A stretch of DNA of 57,232 bases from positions 1 to 57,232 of the forward strand of contig JAIBAJ010000009.1 in assembly GCA_019695265.1 (NCBI GenBank), in the 5' to 3' direction. Positions within the stretch are counted from its first letter, which is position 1, and every line of letters starts with the position of its first letter. The position numbers and the translations under genes are program-made. This document shows, in pieces, positions 43,354 to 51,564 of this stretch. Source of the DNA: Bacteroidia bacterium (GTDB lineage Bacteria; Bacteroidota; Bacteroidia; JAIBAJ01). The notes under the pieces were generated by a model that was given only the letters and a program-made list of their open reading frames with translations, was not told where the DNA came from and made no database searches.

Positions 43354-43503
43354 GGGGTTGCAGTCCGGGTAGGGATAGAGGCAAGTAGCCCACAGGCACC
43401 CGCGGCGCTAGCTAAGGGTGGCGAGGACTACAGCCGATAGCCCGACCATTCGCCTTGCCATCATTCAGGATAGCACTTTGTTCGGTGGCGAATGGGACCC
43501 GCC
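43354..43503 (+). repeat. Structured intergenic repeat family 1, copy G
   Basis: Starts GGGGTTGCAGTCCGGGT. The outer stem is CGGGT (43366-43370) with ACCCG (43497-43501), against CGGGC/GCCCG elsewhere. The inner stem is GGG (43372-43374) with CCC (43441-43443). GGC 43380-43382 pairs with GCC 43433-43435, and GTAG 43385-43388 with CTAC 43428-43431. The second arm CCATTCGCC 43446-43454 pairs with GGCGAATGG 43487-43495. Confidence 0.89.
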
Positions 43504-43517
43504 AAACAACAAAAAAA

Positions 43518-44354
43518 TTAATCTAAAACAAAAATGAAAGTCATGGTACCATGTTGTTCTTTGGTACCGTCAAAGCTTGGGTTAAACTTGGTTGCAAATG
43601 CAGCCTGACGGGCTTTTGCGTATAAAATTGGACTTGCAGTTGTACTACCTCTGGCGCCAGGTTCTGCCCGCACCACATCGCCCAATTCATTAACAATAAT
43701 TTCTACCACCACTTTGCCTTGGTCTTGAGAATCATCAAATACGGTAGGTTTTTTAACCAAGGAGCGGCCTTTTAAATTGTACCGTATTCCTTTTCCAACG
43801 CCAACTCCCGGGCCACCGCCACTACCTCCATTTCCATCGGTAAGCGGGTTCCCATCCGGACTACCTTCATTACCGGCCTGACCGCTATTTCCATCTCCAC
43901 CACCAGAATTTTTGGTACGCGACCTGAATTTATTCAAGGCATTCATTAATTCATTGCTGGGTTGAGGCTGAGGTTTGACTTGTTCAATAGGGGCATCCGG
44001 TTTTTTAACCGATTCTTTGGCGTCAGGTTTAGCGTTGAGGGCTACAGACTCTTCTGCTTCGGAGGTGAGGATATTTTCAGCTTTATTTGGGCTTGATTGC
44101 GTGTTTGGACTTGGGTTTTGAGGAACAGGTGAAGGATCTGAGATATTGCCCATTTGGTCGTTTTCCACATTTCCGGTACCTTCAATAAAATTACCGAAAT
44201 TAACTTCGATACCCGGGGCAGGACTATCTGGATAGGGAGGATTAGGAGTTTTGATAGTCAGAAGAATAAAAATCAGAAAAATGAGGGCGTGAAAAACCAA
44301 GGTAATTACCATGCCCCAAATCCTTGAACTATTGTCTTTTTCTGCAGTAATCAT
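43518..44354 (-). CDS. TonB-like energy transducer
   Basis: The 278-aa protein has one N-terminal membrane anchor (WGMVITLVFHALIFLIFILL), a long Pro/Asn/Ser/Gly-rich periplasmic linker (about 40-190), and a TonB-like C-terminal domain (GKVVVEIIVNELGDVVRAEPG, ARQAAFATKFNPSFDG, GTMTFIFVLD). It should link the ExbB-ExbD proton channel to outer-membrane receptors. It is the last gene of the exbB-exbD-tonB operon, 12 bp after exbD. The glycine-rich segment GGSGGGPGVGVGKG is typical of the Bacteroidota version. Confidence 0.85.
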   Translation of the reverse strand: MITAEKDNSSRIWGMVITLVFHALIFLIFILLTIKTPNPPYPDSPAPGIEVNFGNFIEGTGNVENDQMGNISDPSPVPQNPSPNTQSSPNKAENILTSEAEESVALNAKPDAKESVKKPDAPIEQVKPQPQPSNELMNALNKFRSRTKNSGGGDGNSGQAGNEGSPDGNPLTDGNGGSGGGPGVGVGKGIRYNLKGRSLVKKPTVFDDSQDQGKVVVEIIVNELGDVVRAEPGARGSTTASPILYAKARQAAFATKFNPSFDGTKEQHGTMTFIFVLD

Positions 44355-44366
44355 CCGAGGTTGAAT

Positions 44367-44768
44367 TTACCCATTAGGTGATTTGGTTGCTAAAATCATT
44401 TTAACATTGAGGCGGTGACCAATTTGTAATACATCAACCACATCCTGAATGCTTAGTGTATTGTCGAATCGAAGCACTACGGTTGGGTCCTGGGTTCGAT
44501 CTACTTCGGTTTTTATGGCAATTTCTAATTCTTCGAAAGCGACAGGAACATTGTTAATGTAATAATGATGGTCTTTATCAACACTAACAGTAATTTGTTG
44601 TTTGTTCATTGTTTGACTTTGTTTACTATTGGGCAAAGTCAATTTTATGACGGATGGATTTACCAAGGTGCTGATAATGAGGAAGAATAAGAGTAGAAAG
44701 AACATAATGTCATTCAAACTCGAAGTTGCAACCTCGGCGGTGTGAAATCTTTTTTTGCGAAGATCCAT
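44367..44768 (-). CDS. ExbD/TolR-family biopolymer transport protein
   Basis: The 133-aa protein has a single N-terminal membrane helix (LNDIMFFLLLFFLIISTL) in which Asp near residue 20 is the conserved proton-carrying residue, and a periplasmic ExbD domain ending VVDVLQIGHRLNVKMILATK. It forms the proton-motive-force-driven motor with the ExbB-like protein encoded 8 bp upstream. ExbD and TolR cannot be told apart by sequence alone; the adjacent TonB-like gene favours ExbD. Confidence 0.9.
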   Translation of the reverse strand: MDLRKKRFHTAEVATSSLNDIMFFLLLFFLIISTLVNPSVIKLTLPNSKQSQTMNKQQITVSVDKDHHYYINNVPVAFEELEIAIKTEVDRTQDPTVVLRFDNTLSIQDVVDVLQIGHRLNVKMILATKSPNG

Positions 44769-44776
44769 GATTAAGG

Positions 44777-45484
44777 TTATTTGCCGGGTTCGTTAAGGAT
44801 ATCAAGGAAATTTAGAACAGCCAACTCCATGGCATTGATTCGTTTTTCGAGAAGTGCGTTCAACCAGTGAAAGCATATGAAAGCCAACACACCAACAATT
44901 AAACCTCCGGCGCTTGTGACCATTTTTTCATATAAACCTCCTGCAATTAATCCGATGGAAATGTTATCGGCCAGAGAAATGTTGTAGAAGATTTTAATAA
45001 CACCCAGAATGGTTCCGATAAAACCAAACATGGGCGCCACACCGGCAACGATAGAAAGTACGTTGATACCTCTTTCCAATTTGTAAACTTCTTGTTTTCC
45101 GGCAGATTCCATAGCGTTTTCGATTTCTTCAACCGGGCGCCCGATACGTGAAATACCTTTTTCAAGTACTATCGCTACCGGACTTCCATTGGAACGGCAA
45201 TAGTTTCTGGCCCCTTGCAAATCACCTTTTAGGATCATATCGCGTAGGGTGTTAAGTAAATTGGAGTCTTTATTTTTTGCCTTTATTAGAACCAATAGTC
45301 GTTCAACCAGGATAAAAACGGTAATAACGGATAGAATGGCAATAGGAATCATTATAATTCCCCCTTTGAGTATCATTTCCCAAAGCGAAAGGCTGGTTTC
45401 GGTTGGAACAGCAGCAGCTGGAATACTAGGAGTTGGAAGTGAATCTTGCACTTGGGCAAGCAGGGTCAGGACTGAATTCATCAT
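44777..45484 (-). CDS. MotA/TolQ/ExbB-family proton channel protein
   Basis: The 235-aa protein has three membrane helices (about 38-60, 140-165, 185-205). The family core includes GGIIMIPIAILSVITVFILVERLL, a long cytoplasmic loop, VAGVAPMFGFIGTILGVI and AGGLIVGVLAFICFHWL. The N-terminus of about 35 aa is Pro/Thr-rich and could be periplasmic. It is the first gene of the exbB-exbD-tonB operon. A -7-like promoter was not clearly found in the 190-bp gap upstream. Confidence 0.9.
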   Translation of the reverse strand: MMNSVLTLLAQVQDSLPTPSIPAAAVPTETSLSLWEMILKGGIIMIPIAILSVITVFILVERLLVLIKAKNKDSNLLNTLRDMILKGDLQGARNYCRSNGSPVAIVLEKGISRIGRPVEEIENAMESAGKQEVYKLERGINVLSIVAGVAPMFGFIGTILGVIKIFYNISLADNISIGLIAGGLYEKMVTSAGGLIVGVLAFICFHWLNALLEKRINAMELAVLNFLDILNEPGK

Positions 45485-45677
45485 AGTTGTTTCGATCTGA
45501 ATGTAAAGTAAAGGTGTCCTCTACGAACTAACGCAAATCACCTTTGCTTATTGCGAAGGTAGTTTGCTTGGTTGTGAAGGATTGGGAATGAAGCTTGTAC
45601 TTTTAAACAGGCAAATGTTGGAATAGGGTTGGGCGAAAGTGCGGGAAATAGGGGTATACTAAAAACAGGGTAAAGCT

Positions 45678-46433
45678 TTAAAAGCTCCAATCAGCCATGG
45701 CTTTTCGCTTTTGTCGTAGGAATTTTTTGTGTTTCCGGTTTTCTTGATATTCTAACTTAAGTTGTTTGACCACCTTGGGTTTAAAAATGCTTCGGTATAA
45801 TCCACCAAGAAAAAGTTTAACTCGGATGGCATAGTAGGGGGAGTTTAAAACCTTTTTAATGGCAGGTTCTTTGGTGAAAACGTGGCTATAACCAATACCG
45901 GCACCAATACCCAGCCAGTGAAAAATTCGATAATGTGCGTTAATTCCGGCGGAGGTAAAAAGGAGATTGGAGGTAACTCTTCGACCTTTGATTTCTTTGG
46001 ATAAGGTATTGGTATCAATTTTCCCTTGGCCTAATCCCAGATTAAATGGAAAACTCACTTCCCAGCGGAAGTCTTCATAGGCAACATATTCAAAAAATGG
46101 GCCCATGTAGGTTAGTTTTAATTGTTGTTGAACGGTATCTTTTTCTCTGAAAATCACATCCAGTGGACGAACTTTACCTAGAAAAAAGAAGGAATATCCA
46201 AATCGATAGCGGTGATATAATTCGATACCGACCTTGATCCCATCTATTTTAGTGGAAGGTTTGGCAAGAAATAAATTACGGTCATCAAAACCTGCCACTA
46301 AATCAAACCAAGGTTTCTTTTTTAGAAAAAGGCTATCTTTTTTAATATCCCAAGTGAGGGTGTCTACCTTAAATGTTTGACTCAAAAGTTGGAAACATGC
46401 TAGGCAAAGCAACAAGGTGATAAAAGTTTTCAT
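45678..46433 (-). CDS. Exported beta-rich protein, probable outer-membrane barrel
   Basis: The 251-aa protein has a signal peptide (KTFITLLLCLACFQLLSQ) and alternating aromatic/polar strands, for example RYRFGYSFFFLGKV, WEVSFPFNLGLGQGK and IGAGIGYSHVF. These suggest an 8- to 12-strand outer-membrane beta-barrel. It ends with a basic tail (ENRKHKKFLRQKRKAMADWSF). I do not recognise the family. Its ATG overlaps the stop of prmC by 4 bp, so it is translated from the prmC transcript. Confidence 0.72.
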   Translation of the reverse strand: MKTFITLLLCLACFQLLSQTFKVDTLTWDIKKDSLFLKKKPWFDLVAGFDDRNLFLAKPSTKIDGIKVGIELYHRYRFGYSFFFLGKVRPLDVIFREKDTVQQQLKLTYMGPFFEYVAYEDFRWEVSFPFNLGLGQGKIDTNTLSKEIKGRRVTSNLLFTSAGINAHYRIFHWLGIGAGIGYSHVFTKEPAIKKVLNSPYYAIRVKLFLGGLYRSIFKPKVVKQLKLEYQENRKHKKFLRQKRKAMADWSF

Positions 46434-47305
46434 GTTGCCGAGATGAACCTTTCTTTTCCGGATAGGTCAACATGGGAAAGTGTTTTCCTTCCGGATGTTT
46501 CACGGATGATTTGTTGAGTTTCTTCTCCGAGTTTCGAATTGATTTCTAGCCATGCCTGTCCGGTTGGAGCCAGGTGATGTTTCATGAAATTTCCAATGGC
46601 ATTATAAAATACTACAGGATCTCGATCCGGAACAAACAGCGCACTATGAGGCTCATGGTCTAATACATTGGCATCCATTTCCAATTTTTCCTTTTCCATT
46701 ATATAAGGTGGGTTAGAAACCACCAAATCAAAAACCATGGACTCCTCTAATTGAAATTGGTTTAAAAGGTCTTGACGGATATATTCTACCTGCAGCCCCA
46801 ATTTTAAGGAATTTTGTCGGGCTACCTTCAGCGCATCCGGACAAATATCCAATCCAAAAACGTTTGCATCAGGGAATATTTTCTTTAGCGATAAAGCGAT
46901 ACAACCGCTTCCTGTGCATAAATCAATAATCTGTTTGGGAGCTGTTTTATTTTGATAATTTTCTCGGATAAGTTCAATTAATTCTTCGGTTTCCGGTCTA
47001 GGAATTAATACAGAAGAGTTTACTTGCAGGATTAATCCATAAAATTCAGTTTCCTCAACAATGTATTGCCAGGGGATTTGTTTCTTTAATTTTCGAATCA
47101 CTTTTTGAACCACCAGAATTTCAGACTCAGAAAGTCGTTTGGTAGGTTCAGAAGCAAGCTGAATGGGAGTAATTCCAAAAAAATGTTTCAGCAAAAGCCG
47201 AAATAATAACTGTAAAGTTTCGGTCTGGTAATATTCATTCAGCTCTTGGAAAAAGTAGAGCTTAATTCTATCCAGCCGATTGCTGGGAGGCAAAGGCGCA
47301 ATCAC
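46430..47305 (-). CDS. prmC: Release factor glutamine methyltransferase
   Basis: The 291-aa protein methylates the GGQ glutamine of peptide chain release factors. An N-terminal helical domain (about 1-90) is followed by the Rossmann SAM domain with VLIPRPETEELIE, DLCTGSGCIALSL (SAM-binding), GLDICPDALKVA and the diagnostic SNPPYI. The longest frame starts at GTG 47305, but the promoter at 47310-47337 would begin transcription near that codon, so a start a few codons later is possible. It overlaps the barrel protein gene by 4 bp. Confidence 0.92.
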   Translation of the reverse strand: MIAPLPPSNRLDRIKLYFFQELNEYYQTETLQLLFRLLLKHFFGITPIQLASEPTKRLSESEILVVQKVIRKLKKQIPWQYIVEETEFYGLILQVNSSVLIPRPETEELIELIRENYQNKTAPKQIIDLCTGSGCIALSLKKIFPDANVFGLDICPDALKVARQNSLKLGLQVEYIRQDLLNQFQLEESMVFDLVVSNPPYIMEKEKLEMDANVLDHEPHSALFVPDRDPVVFYNAIGNFMKHHLAPTGQAWLEINSKLGEETQQIIRETSGRKTLSHVDLSGKERFISAT

Positions 47306-47309
47306 ATGG

Positions 47310-47337
47310 CAAAAGTAAATATTAAATTAAAAATCAA
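47310..47337 (-). promoter_or_regulatory. Promoter of prmC
   Basis: On the minus strand TTG at 47337-47335, a 17-base spacer and TActTTTG at 47317-47310. This is one of the best consensus matches in the window. Confidence 0.8.
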
Positions 47338-47452
47338 ACACATGGAGTTTCTTTGCTGAAGGAATTTTGGCACATAGGAGGAAATTTCCTTTTTATTTAA
47401 AAGAGGGATTGAATAGGAAGTTAATTCAAGGTAAAGCAGTATTTTTCTGTTG

Positions 47453-47602
47453 AACCCAGATTACGAATTAGAAATGCATAAACGAGTTAAGGATTTGTAA
47501 ATCAATTTGTTTGTTCAAATTGATAACAACTTCTTACTCGGGGTAAGCCCAACTAAATCAAGAAGTTCGGATTTGGAATCCTCTTATTGATTAAATTGGG
47601 TT
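47453..47602 (+). repeat. Repeat family 2, copy c (full length)
   Basis: 150 bp from AACCCAGATTACG to TTAAATTGGGTT, whose ends are imperfect inverted repeats (AACCCA / TGGGTT plus several further bases). It matches copy a along its length and copy b in its second half. Confidence 0.77.
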
Positions 47603-47627
47603 GAAATGGGATTTTTATCCTTGTAAT

Positions 47628-48791
47628 TTATGAAATAACCTGCACCCCATTTGATAATTGAGGAAGATAAAATTCAGCCTGGTAACCTGTTGCCAATGCA
47701 TAGTTTTTAGCAATAAATTCTTGGAATTGGTTCAGTTTGGATGGTTCTATTAAGGCTAAGGCACAACCGCCAAATCCTCCTCCCATCATTCGGGCACCAA
47801 GGCAAAAATCCATAGAAATTGCTAATTCAACTAAGGTGTCCATTTCCTTTCCACTTACTTCATAATCTGCTTTTAAGGAAAGGTGGGATTGGGTTAAAAG
47901 TTTTCCAAATTGTATCCAGTTTTTTTCACGTAAGGCTGAGGCACTTTTCAGAACCCTTTGATTTTCAGTTATTACATGCCTGGCTCGTTTACGTATGGTT
48001 TCATTTTCCAATAAAGCTAAATCGTTTAATTCTGCGGAGGCCAGGTTTAAGATGTTTTTTTTATGTTGGATTCCGGCCAGAGCCAATTCACTTTCAGCTC
48101 TTCGCTCATTGTACTTGCTTTCAACGAGTTTCCTAGGCTTACATGAATTAATTACTACCAACTGGTACTGATCCAGTTGAACCGGGATTTCAATACAATC
48201 TAATTTTTGGCAATCCAATTGTAAGGCAGTATTTTCTTTTCCGTTGGCAACTGCAAATTGGTCCATGATACCACAATTCATTCCAACAAATCCGTTTTCA
48301 GCCGATTGTCCCCAAAGAGCCAAGCGGGTTCGGTTTATTTCTATTTGGTTAAAATGACAAACCATATAACACACCAAAACTTCAAGAGATGCAGAAGAAG
48401 ATAATCCGGAGCCGCGTGGAATATCACCCATAAATACCATATCCAAACCTACCAATGGTGCTTGTGTAGCATGGTAAACTTCTAAGATTGAACCTGCTAC
48501 ATAGGCAGACCAAGAGCCTGCTAATCGGGTTGAAAGTTCTTTCTCATTGATTTGAAATTCTATGGGTTCATCCGGTAAATTGCAGGAAAATATTCTAAAC
48601 TTATTGAGGTTGTTGGGTTTAGCCATCGCATAGGTGCCAAGTGAAATGGCAGCCGGAAGTACCCAGCCACCGTTGTAGTCGATGTGATCACCCATTAAGT
48701 TTATTCGACCGGGACAAAAAAAGGAGTTTCCCGCTAATCCAAACTGTTGTTGGAAGGTAGAGAAGATTTTTTCTAGAACCGACTTATTCAT
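47628..48791 (-). CDS. galK: Galactokinase
   Basis: The 387-aa GHMP kinase phosphorylates galactose at C1 for the Leloir pathway. The galactokinase signature PGRINLMGDHIDYNGG is at 27-42 (E. coli has GEH, here GDH), the ATP-binding motif GDIPRGSGLSSSASLEV near 120, and the C-terminal MMGGGFGGCALAL near 345. Its ATG overlaps the end of pbpC by 8 bp, so it is translated from the same transcript. No galT, galM or galactose transporter is present in the window, so the pathway context is missing here. Confidence 0.92.
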   Translation of the reverse strand: MNKSVLEKIFSTFQQQFGLAGNSFFCPGRINLMGDHIDYNGGWVLPAAISLGTYAMAKPNNLNKFRIFSCNLPDEPIEFQINEKELSTRLAGSWSAYVAGSILEVYHATQAPLVGLDMVFMGDIPRGSGLSSSASLEVLVCYMVCHFNQIEINRTRLALWGQSAENGFVGMNCGIMDQFAVANGKENTALQLDCQKLDCIEIPVQLDQYQLVVINSCKPRKLVESKYNERRAESELALAGIQHKKNILNLASAELNDLALLENETIRKRARHVITENQRVLKSASALREKNWIQFGKLLTQSHLSLKADYEVSGKEMDTLVELAISMDFCLGARMMGGGFGGCALALIEPSKLNQFQEFIAKNYALATGYQAEFYLPQLSNGVQVIS

Positions 48792-51144
48792 TATTCGCCT
48801 TCTTAATTATTTCGAATGCAATGGTATGACTTTCTCCTAAGTGGTCGGTTACGTTTAATCGATGTTTACCCGGTTCCGGATTAATTTGGATTTCATGTAG
48901 GGTAGTGGTGGTGGTAATAAATTCTCCATCCAAGGACCAATAAACACTTGCATTTTCTTGTTTGTGAGTGGCTCTGCAAATAATTCCAAGCTGAATGTTT
49001 TCATGGTTTCGAGGTATAAAAATTTTGGCATTGGGAGTTGGGTAAACTAAGCCCAATTGGGTATCTACATCTTTGGGATCGCAACCTGGTTTAAAAGGAG
49101 GTAAGGATTTGAATCCCGGGTTTTTTGCCTTAAAATACCATTCTTCAACAGGATTAAGTACAAAATAGACTTCTTTTTCCATTTCAGAAACCTGATAGCA
49201 ATCCCCTGTAACTCGATGTAACTTTTCTTTATCCAAAAACTGCATTTTATGATAGGAACAGATTTGGATGTGATTGCTATTTTTCTGAACCCATTCAATT
49301 TGGGTATTCGGGCATAATTCGGAGGGTGGTAATCCACTTTGAGAGCAGAGTCGGACTTGTTTTAACGAGTAGGAGGGAGTTTTAAACCAATTTGATCTTG
49401 GAAGTGAACTGAAAATGTCAAAAAGAAGTGGTGCAGCAGTAGCAATTCCGGTTAATCCGGGTCGGCCTTCGCCATTGGCATTCCCAACCCAAACTCCTAC
49501 GGTATAGGAAGGATTAACACCAATTGCCCATCCATCTCTGAACCCAAAACTGGTACCTGTTTTCCAAGCTACTTTGCTTCCACTTGAAAATTCACGCCAA
49601 GAAGCTTCCAGATCAGGTCTAGCAACTTCCACCATGGCTTCGAGGGTTAACCACGCCACTCCCGGATCAAAGGTGGCATTGTTTTTTTCAAGAATACTTG
49701 ATTCGGGCAGATAGTGTGGAGGGAAAATAGGATTTTTATTGGTAGGAGTAATGGCTCTTGCCATGGAAGCATACATACCGGTAAGTTCCCATAAGTTTCC
49801 TTCAGCACCACCTAAAATAATGGATAATCCGTAGTGTTTGGCATTTTTTGTCAAGGTATGCATACCTAATTTTTTGAGCTGAATATTGAGCTTGTCAGTT
49901 CCGATTTGTTGCAATATCTTAACGGCAGGTATATTAAGGGATCGTCCTAAGGCTCTTTTGGCAGGAACAATTCCATCATAGCTTAGGCTGAAATTTTTTG
50001 GTGAATAACCATGAATGTGCAAGGGGATGTCTTGAACTAAGGTGGAAGGATAAAGAATGCCTTCTTGTAAGGCTAGGGCAAAAAGAAATGGCTTAAGGAT
50101 ACTTCCTGTACTTCTGGGAGCTGCAATAATATCAACATTTTCATGATGTTTTGGATGAAGTGGAGCTTCCACATTTCCAACATAGGCCAAAAGTTCACCG
50201 GTTTGGGTATTAATAACCATGGCAGCCATATTGTGAATTTCATTTTGCCTCCAATATTCATGGTGTTTGGCAATGTGTTGATTGAGTCTTCTTTGAAGGG
50301 GAAGTTCTACTGTTGTGTGAATGGTTTTTCCGGTATGTCCATCTTTTTCAATTCGGAGCATTAAGTGTGGAATTTCTTGAGGAATTGGTTTTGGCGCTCC
50401 GGGAATTGGTTCTAATAAGGATAACTCATAGGTTTGTTTATCAATTTTTTGATCCTTGTAAAGCTGAAGGAGTAAGTTGTTTCTTTTTCGGAGTAGTCTA
50501 TCCTGATTTTTGCCGGGAAAAATGATGGCCGGACTATTGGGTAATACAGCCAATGTGGCCGACTCTGCCCAGGAAAGCAAATCAGAAGGTCGCCCGAAAT
50601 ATCGCCAGGAAGCAGCCTCTAAACCAACTGTATTGCCTCCAAAAGGTGCGTGAGATGCATAAAGGTTTAAAATTTCATCCTTAGAGTATTCAGCCTCCAA
50701 ACGTATGGCTAAATAAAGTTCGATTAATTTTTCCCAATAGGTTCGGGAAGGGTTTTTCCTATGCATTCGAATAACTTGCATTGAAATAGTTGAGCCTCCG
50801 CTGGTTTTTTTACCATGTTTTAAATTTAATCGAATGGCTCTAAACAATGAAATTGGATTAAGCCCGGGGTGGTGGTAGAAATGTCGGTCTTCAAATTCAA
50901 TCAAACAGGTAGAGAATTTAATAGGTATGCTATCTGATTCCGGAAACCGCCATTGGCCATCCAGGGCAATTTTTGCACCAAGAAGTTTTGAGTTTTTCCC
51001 ATATACAACCGTTGAATAGGAATCATCAAACAAGATAGAAGGAAGAGAAATCCAAAATGCTACCAGAAATGCAACCAAAATCAATACTCTTTTCCCCCAT
51101 TTGGAATTAATTCCTGACCATAGGGAGTTGAGGTATTGTTTCAT
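48784..51144 (-). CDS. pbpC: Penicillin-binding protein 1C
   Basis: The 786-aa class A penicillin-binding protein has one N-terminal membrane helix (VLILVAFLVAFWISLPSI). Its GT51 glycosyltransferase domain has EFEDRHFYHHPGLNP with the catalytic Glu, and GGSTISMQVIRM. Its transpeptidase domain has the catalytic Ser motif GSILKP near 345, and KTGTSFGFRDGWAIG near 530. The C-terminal BiPBP_C domain marks the 1C group. It builds peptidoglycan in the periplasm. The usual partner, an alpha-2-macroglobulin-like gene, is absent; galK overlaps its 3' end. Confidence 0.93.
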   Translation of the reverse strand: MKQYLNSLWSGINSKWGKRVLILVAFLVAFWISLPSILFDDSYSTVVYGKNSKLLGAKIALDGQWRFPESDSIPIKFSTCLIEFEDRHFYHHPGLNPISLFRAIRLNLKHGKKTSGGSTISMQVIRMHRKNPSRTYWEKLIELYLAIRLEAEYSKDEILNLYASHAPFGGNTVGLEAASWRYFGRPSDLLSWAESATLAVLPNSPAIIFPGKNQDRLLRKRNNLLLQLYKDQKIDKQTYELSLLEPIPGAPKPIPQEIPHLMLRIEKDGHTGKTIHTTVELPLQRRLNQHIAKHHEYWRQNEIHNMAAMVINTQTGELLAYVGNVEAPLHPKHHENVDIIAAPRSTGSILKPFLFALALQEGILYPSTLVQDIPLHIHGYSPKNFSLSYDGIVPAKRALGRSLNIPAVKILQQIGTDKLNIQLKKLGMHTLTKNAKHYGLSIILGGAEGNLWELTGMYASMARAITPTNKNPIFPPHYLPESSILEKNNATFDPGVAWLTLEAMVEVARPDLEASWREFSSGSKVAWKTGTSFGFRDGWAIGVNPSYTVGVWVGNANGEGRPGLTGIATAAPLLFDIFSSLPRSNWFKTPSYSLKQVRLCSQSGLPPSELCPNTQIEWVQKNSNHIQICSYHKMQFLDKEKLHRVTGDCYQVSEMEKEVYFVLNPVEEWYFKAKNPGFKSLPPFKPGCDPKDVDTQLGLVYPTPNAKIFIPRNHENIQLGIICRATHKQENASVYWSLDGEFITTTTTLHEIQINPEPGKHRLNVTDHLGESHTIAFEIIKKANNE

Positions 51145-51211
51145 ATAGCAAGTTTGGTAGGATAAAAATTTGAAATTTTATTAAATTCAGCAAGATGCAA
51201 AAATAGAGAAC

Positions 51212-51219
51212 TAACTTTG
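51212..51219 (+). promoter_or_regulatory. -7 element ahead of tatA
   Basis: TAacTTTG at 51212-51219 followed by C. The TTG inside it is in frame with tatA, but the likely ATG start is 51238. Confidence 0.55.
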
Positions 51220-51237
51220 CGCAAAATTTATGAAAGC

Positions 51238-51564
51238 ATGGTAATGTTATTTTTAGGTGATGTCGGAGGTGGTGAATTGTTGTTAATCATGTTGGTGGTA
51301 TTGTTGTTTTTTGGATCAAAACAAATTCCTCAGTTAGCTAGAGGTTTGGGCAAGGGGATTCGTGAATTTAAGGATGCCGCGAATGGAATTCAAAGAGAGA
51401 TAGAAAAAAGCATCCATGAGGTTCCAGCACCTGAAGAGAAGGTAGTAGAAAGAATAGAGCCTAAGCCTTTGCAGGAATATATTGAACCTGAAATAGTTGA
51501 AGAAACAAAGGCTGAGTTGCCTGAAATTAAGCCTGCTCCGGGTAGTATAGCTCGGGAAGTTTAA
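51238..51564 (+). CDS. tatA: Twin-arginine translocase subunit TatA/E
   Basis: From the ATG at 51238 the protein is 108 aa: a short membrane helix ([20 protein letters not shown]), the conserved FG hinge, an amphipathic helix ([19 protein letters not shown]) and a charged, Pro/Glu-rich tail. It forms the pore-like component for export of folded proteins with TatC, which is not in the window. An ATG at 51244 is also possible. The stop codon abuts that of the convergent 900-aa protein gene. Confidence 0.9.
   Translation: MVMLFLGDVGGGELLLIMLVVLLFFGSKQIPQLARGLGKGIREFKDAANGIQREIEKSIHEVPAPEEKVVERIEPKPLQEYIEPEIVEETKAELPEIKPAPGSIAREV

Larger units (their letters stand above)
43084..43517. other. Convergent intergenic region with two facing repeat copies
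   Basis: Family 1 copies F (minus) and G (plus) lie head to head with their 5' ends 92 bp apart and fill most of this gap. No gene is visible. Confidence 0.7.
47306..47627. other. Intergenic region with family 2 copy c and the prmC promoter
   Basis: Holds the prmC promoter (47310-47337) and a complete family 2 repeat (47453-47602). Nothing else is visible in 47338-47452. Confidence 0.65.

Noticed and set aside
1698-43503. Family 1 elements as ordinary transcription terminators
   Set aside because: They lack T tracts after the stems, occur in either orientation to the nearest gene, include a copy in a divergent gap, and conserve loop bases that a terminator would not need.
43084-43517. Group II intron or insertion sequence remnant
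   Set aside because: No reverse transcriptase, transposase or domain V-like hairpin is visible; the sequence is fully explained by two family 1 copies.
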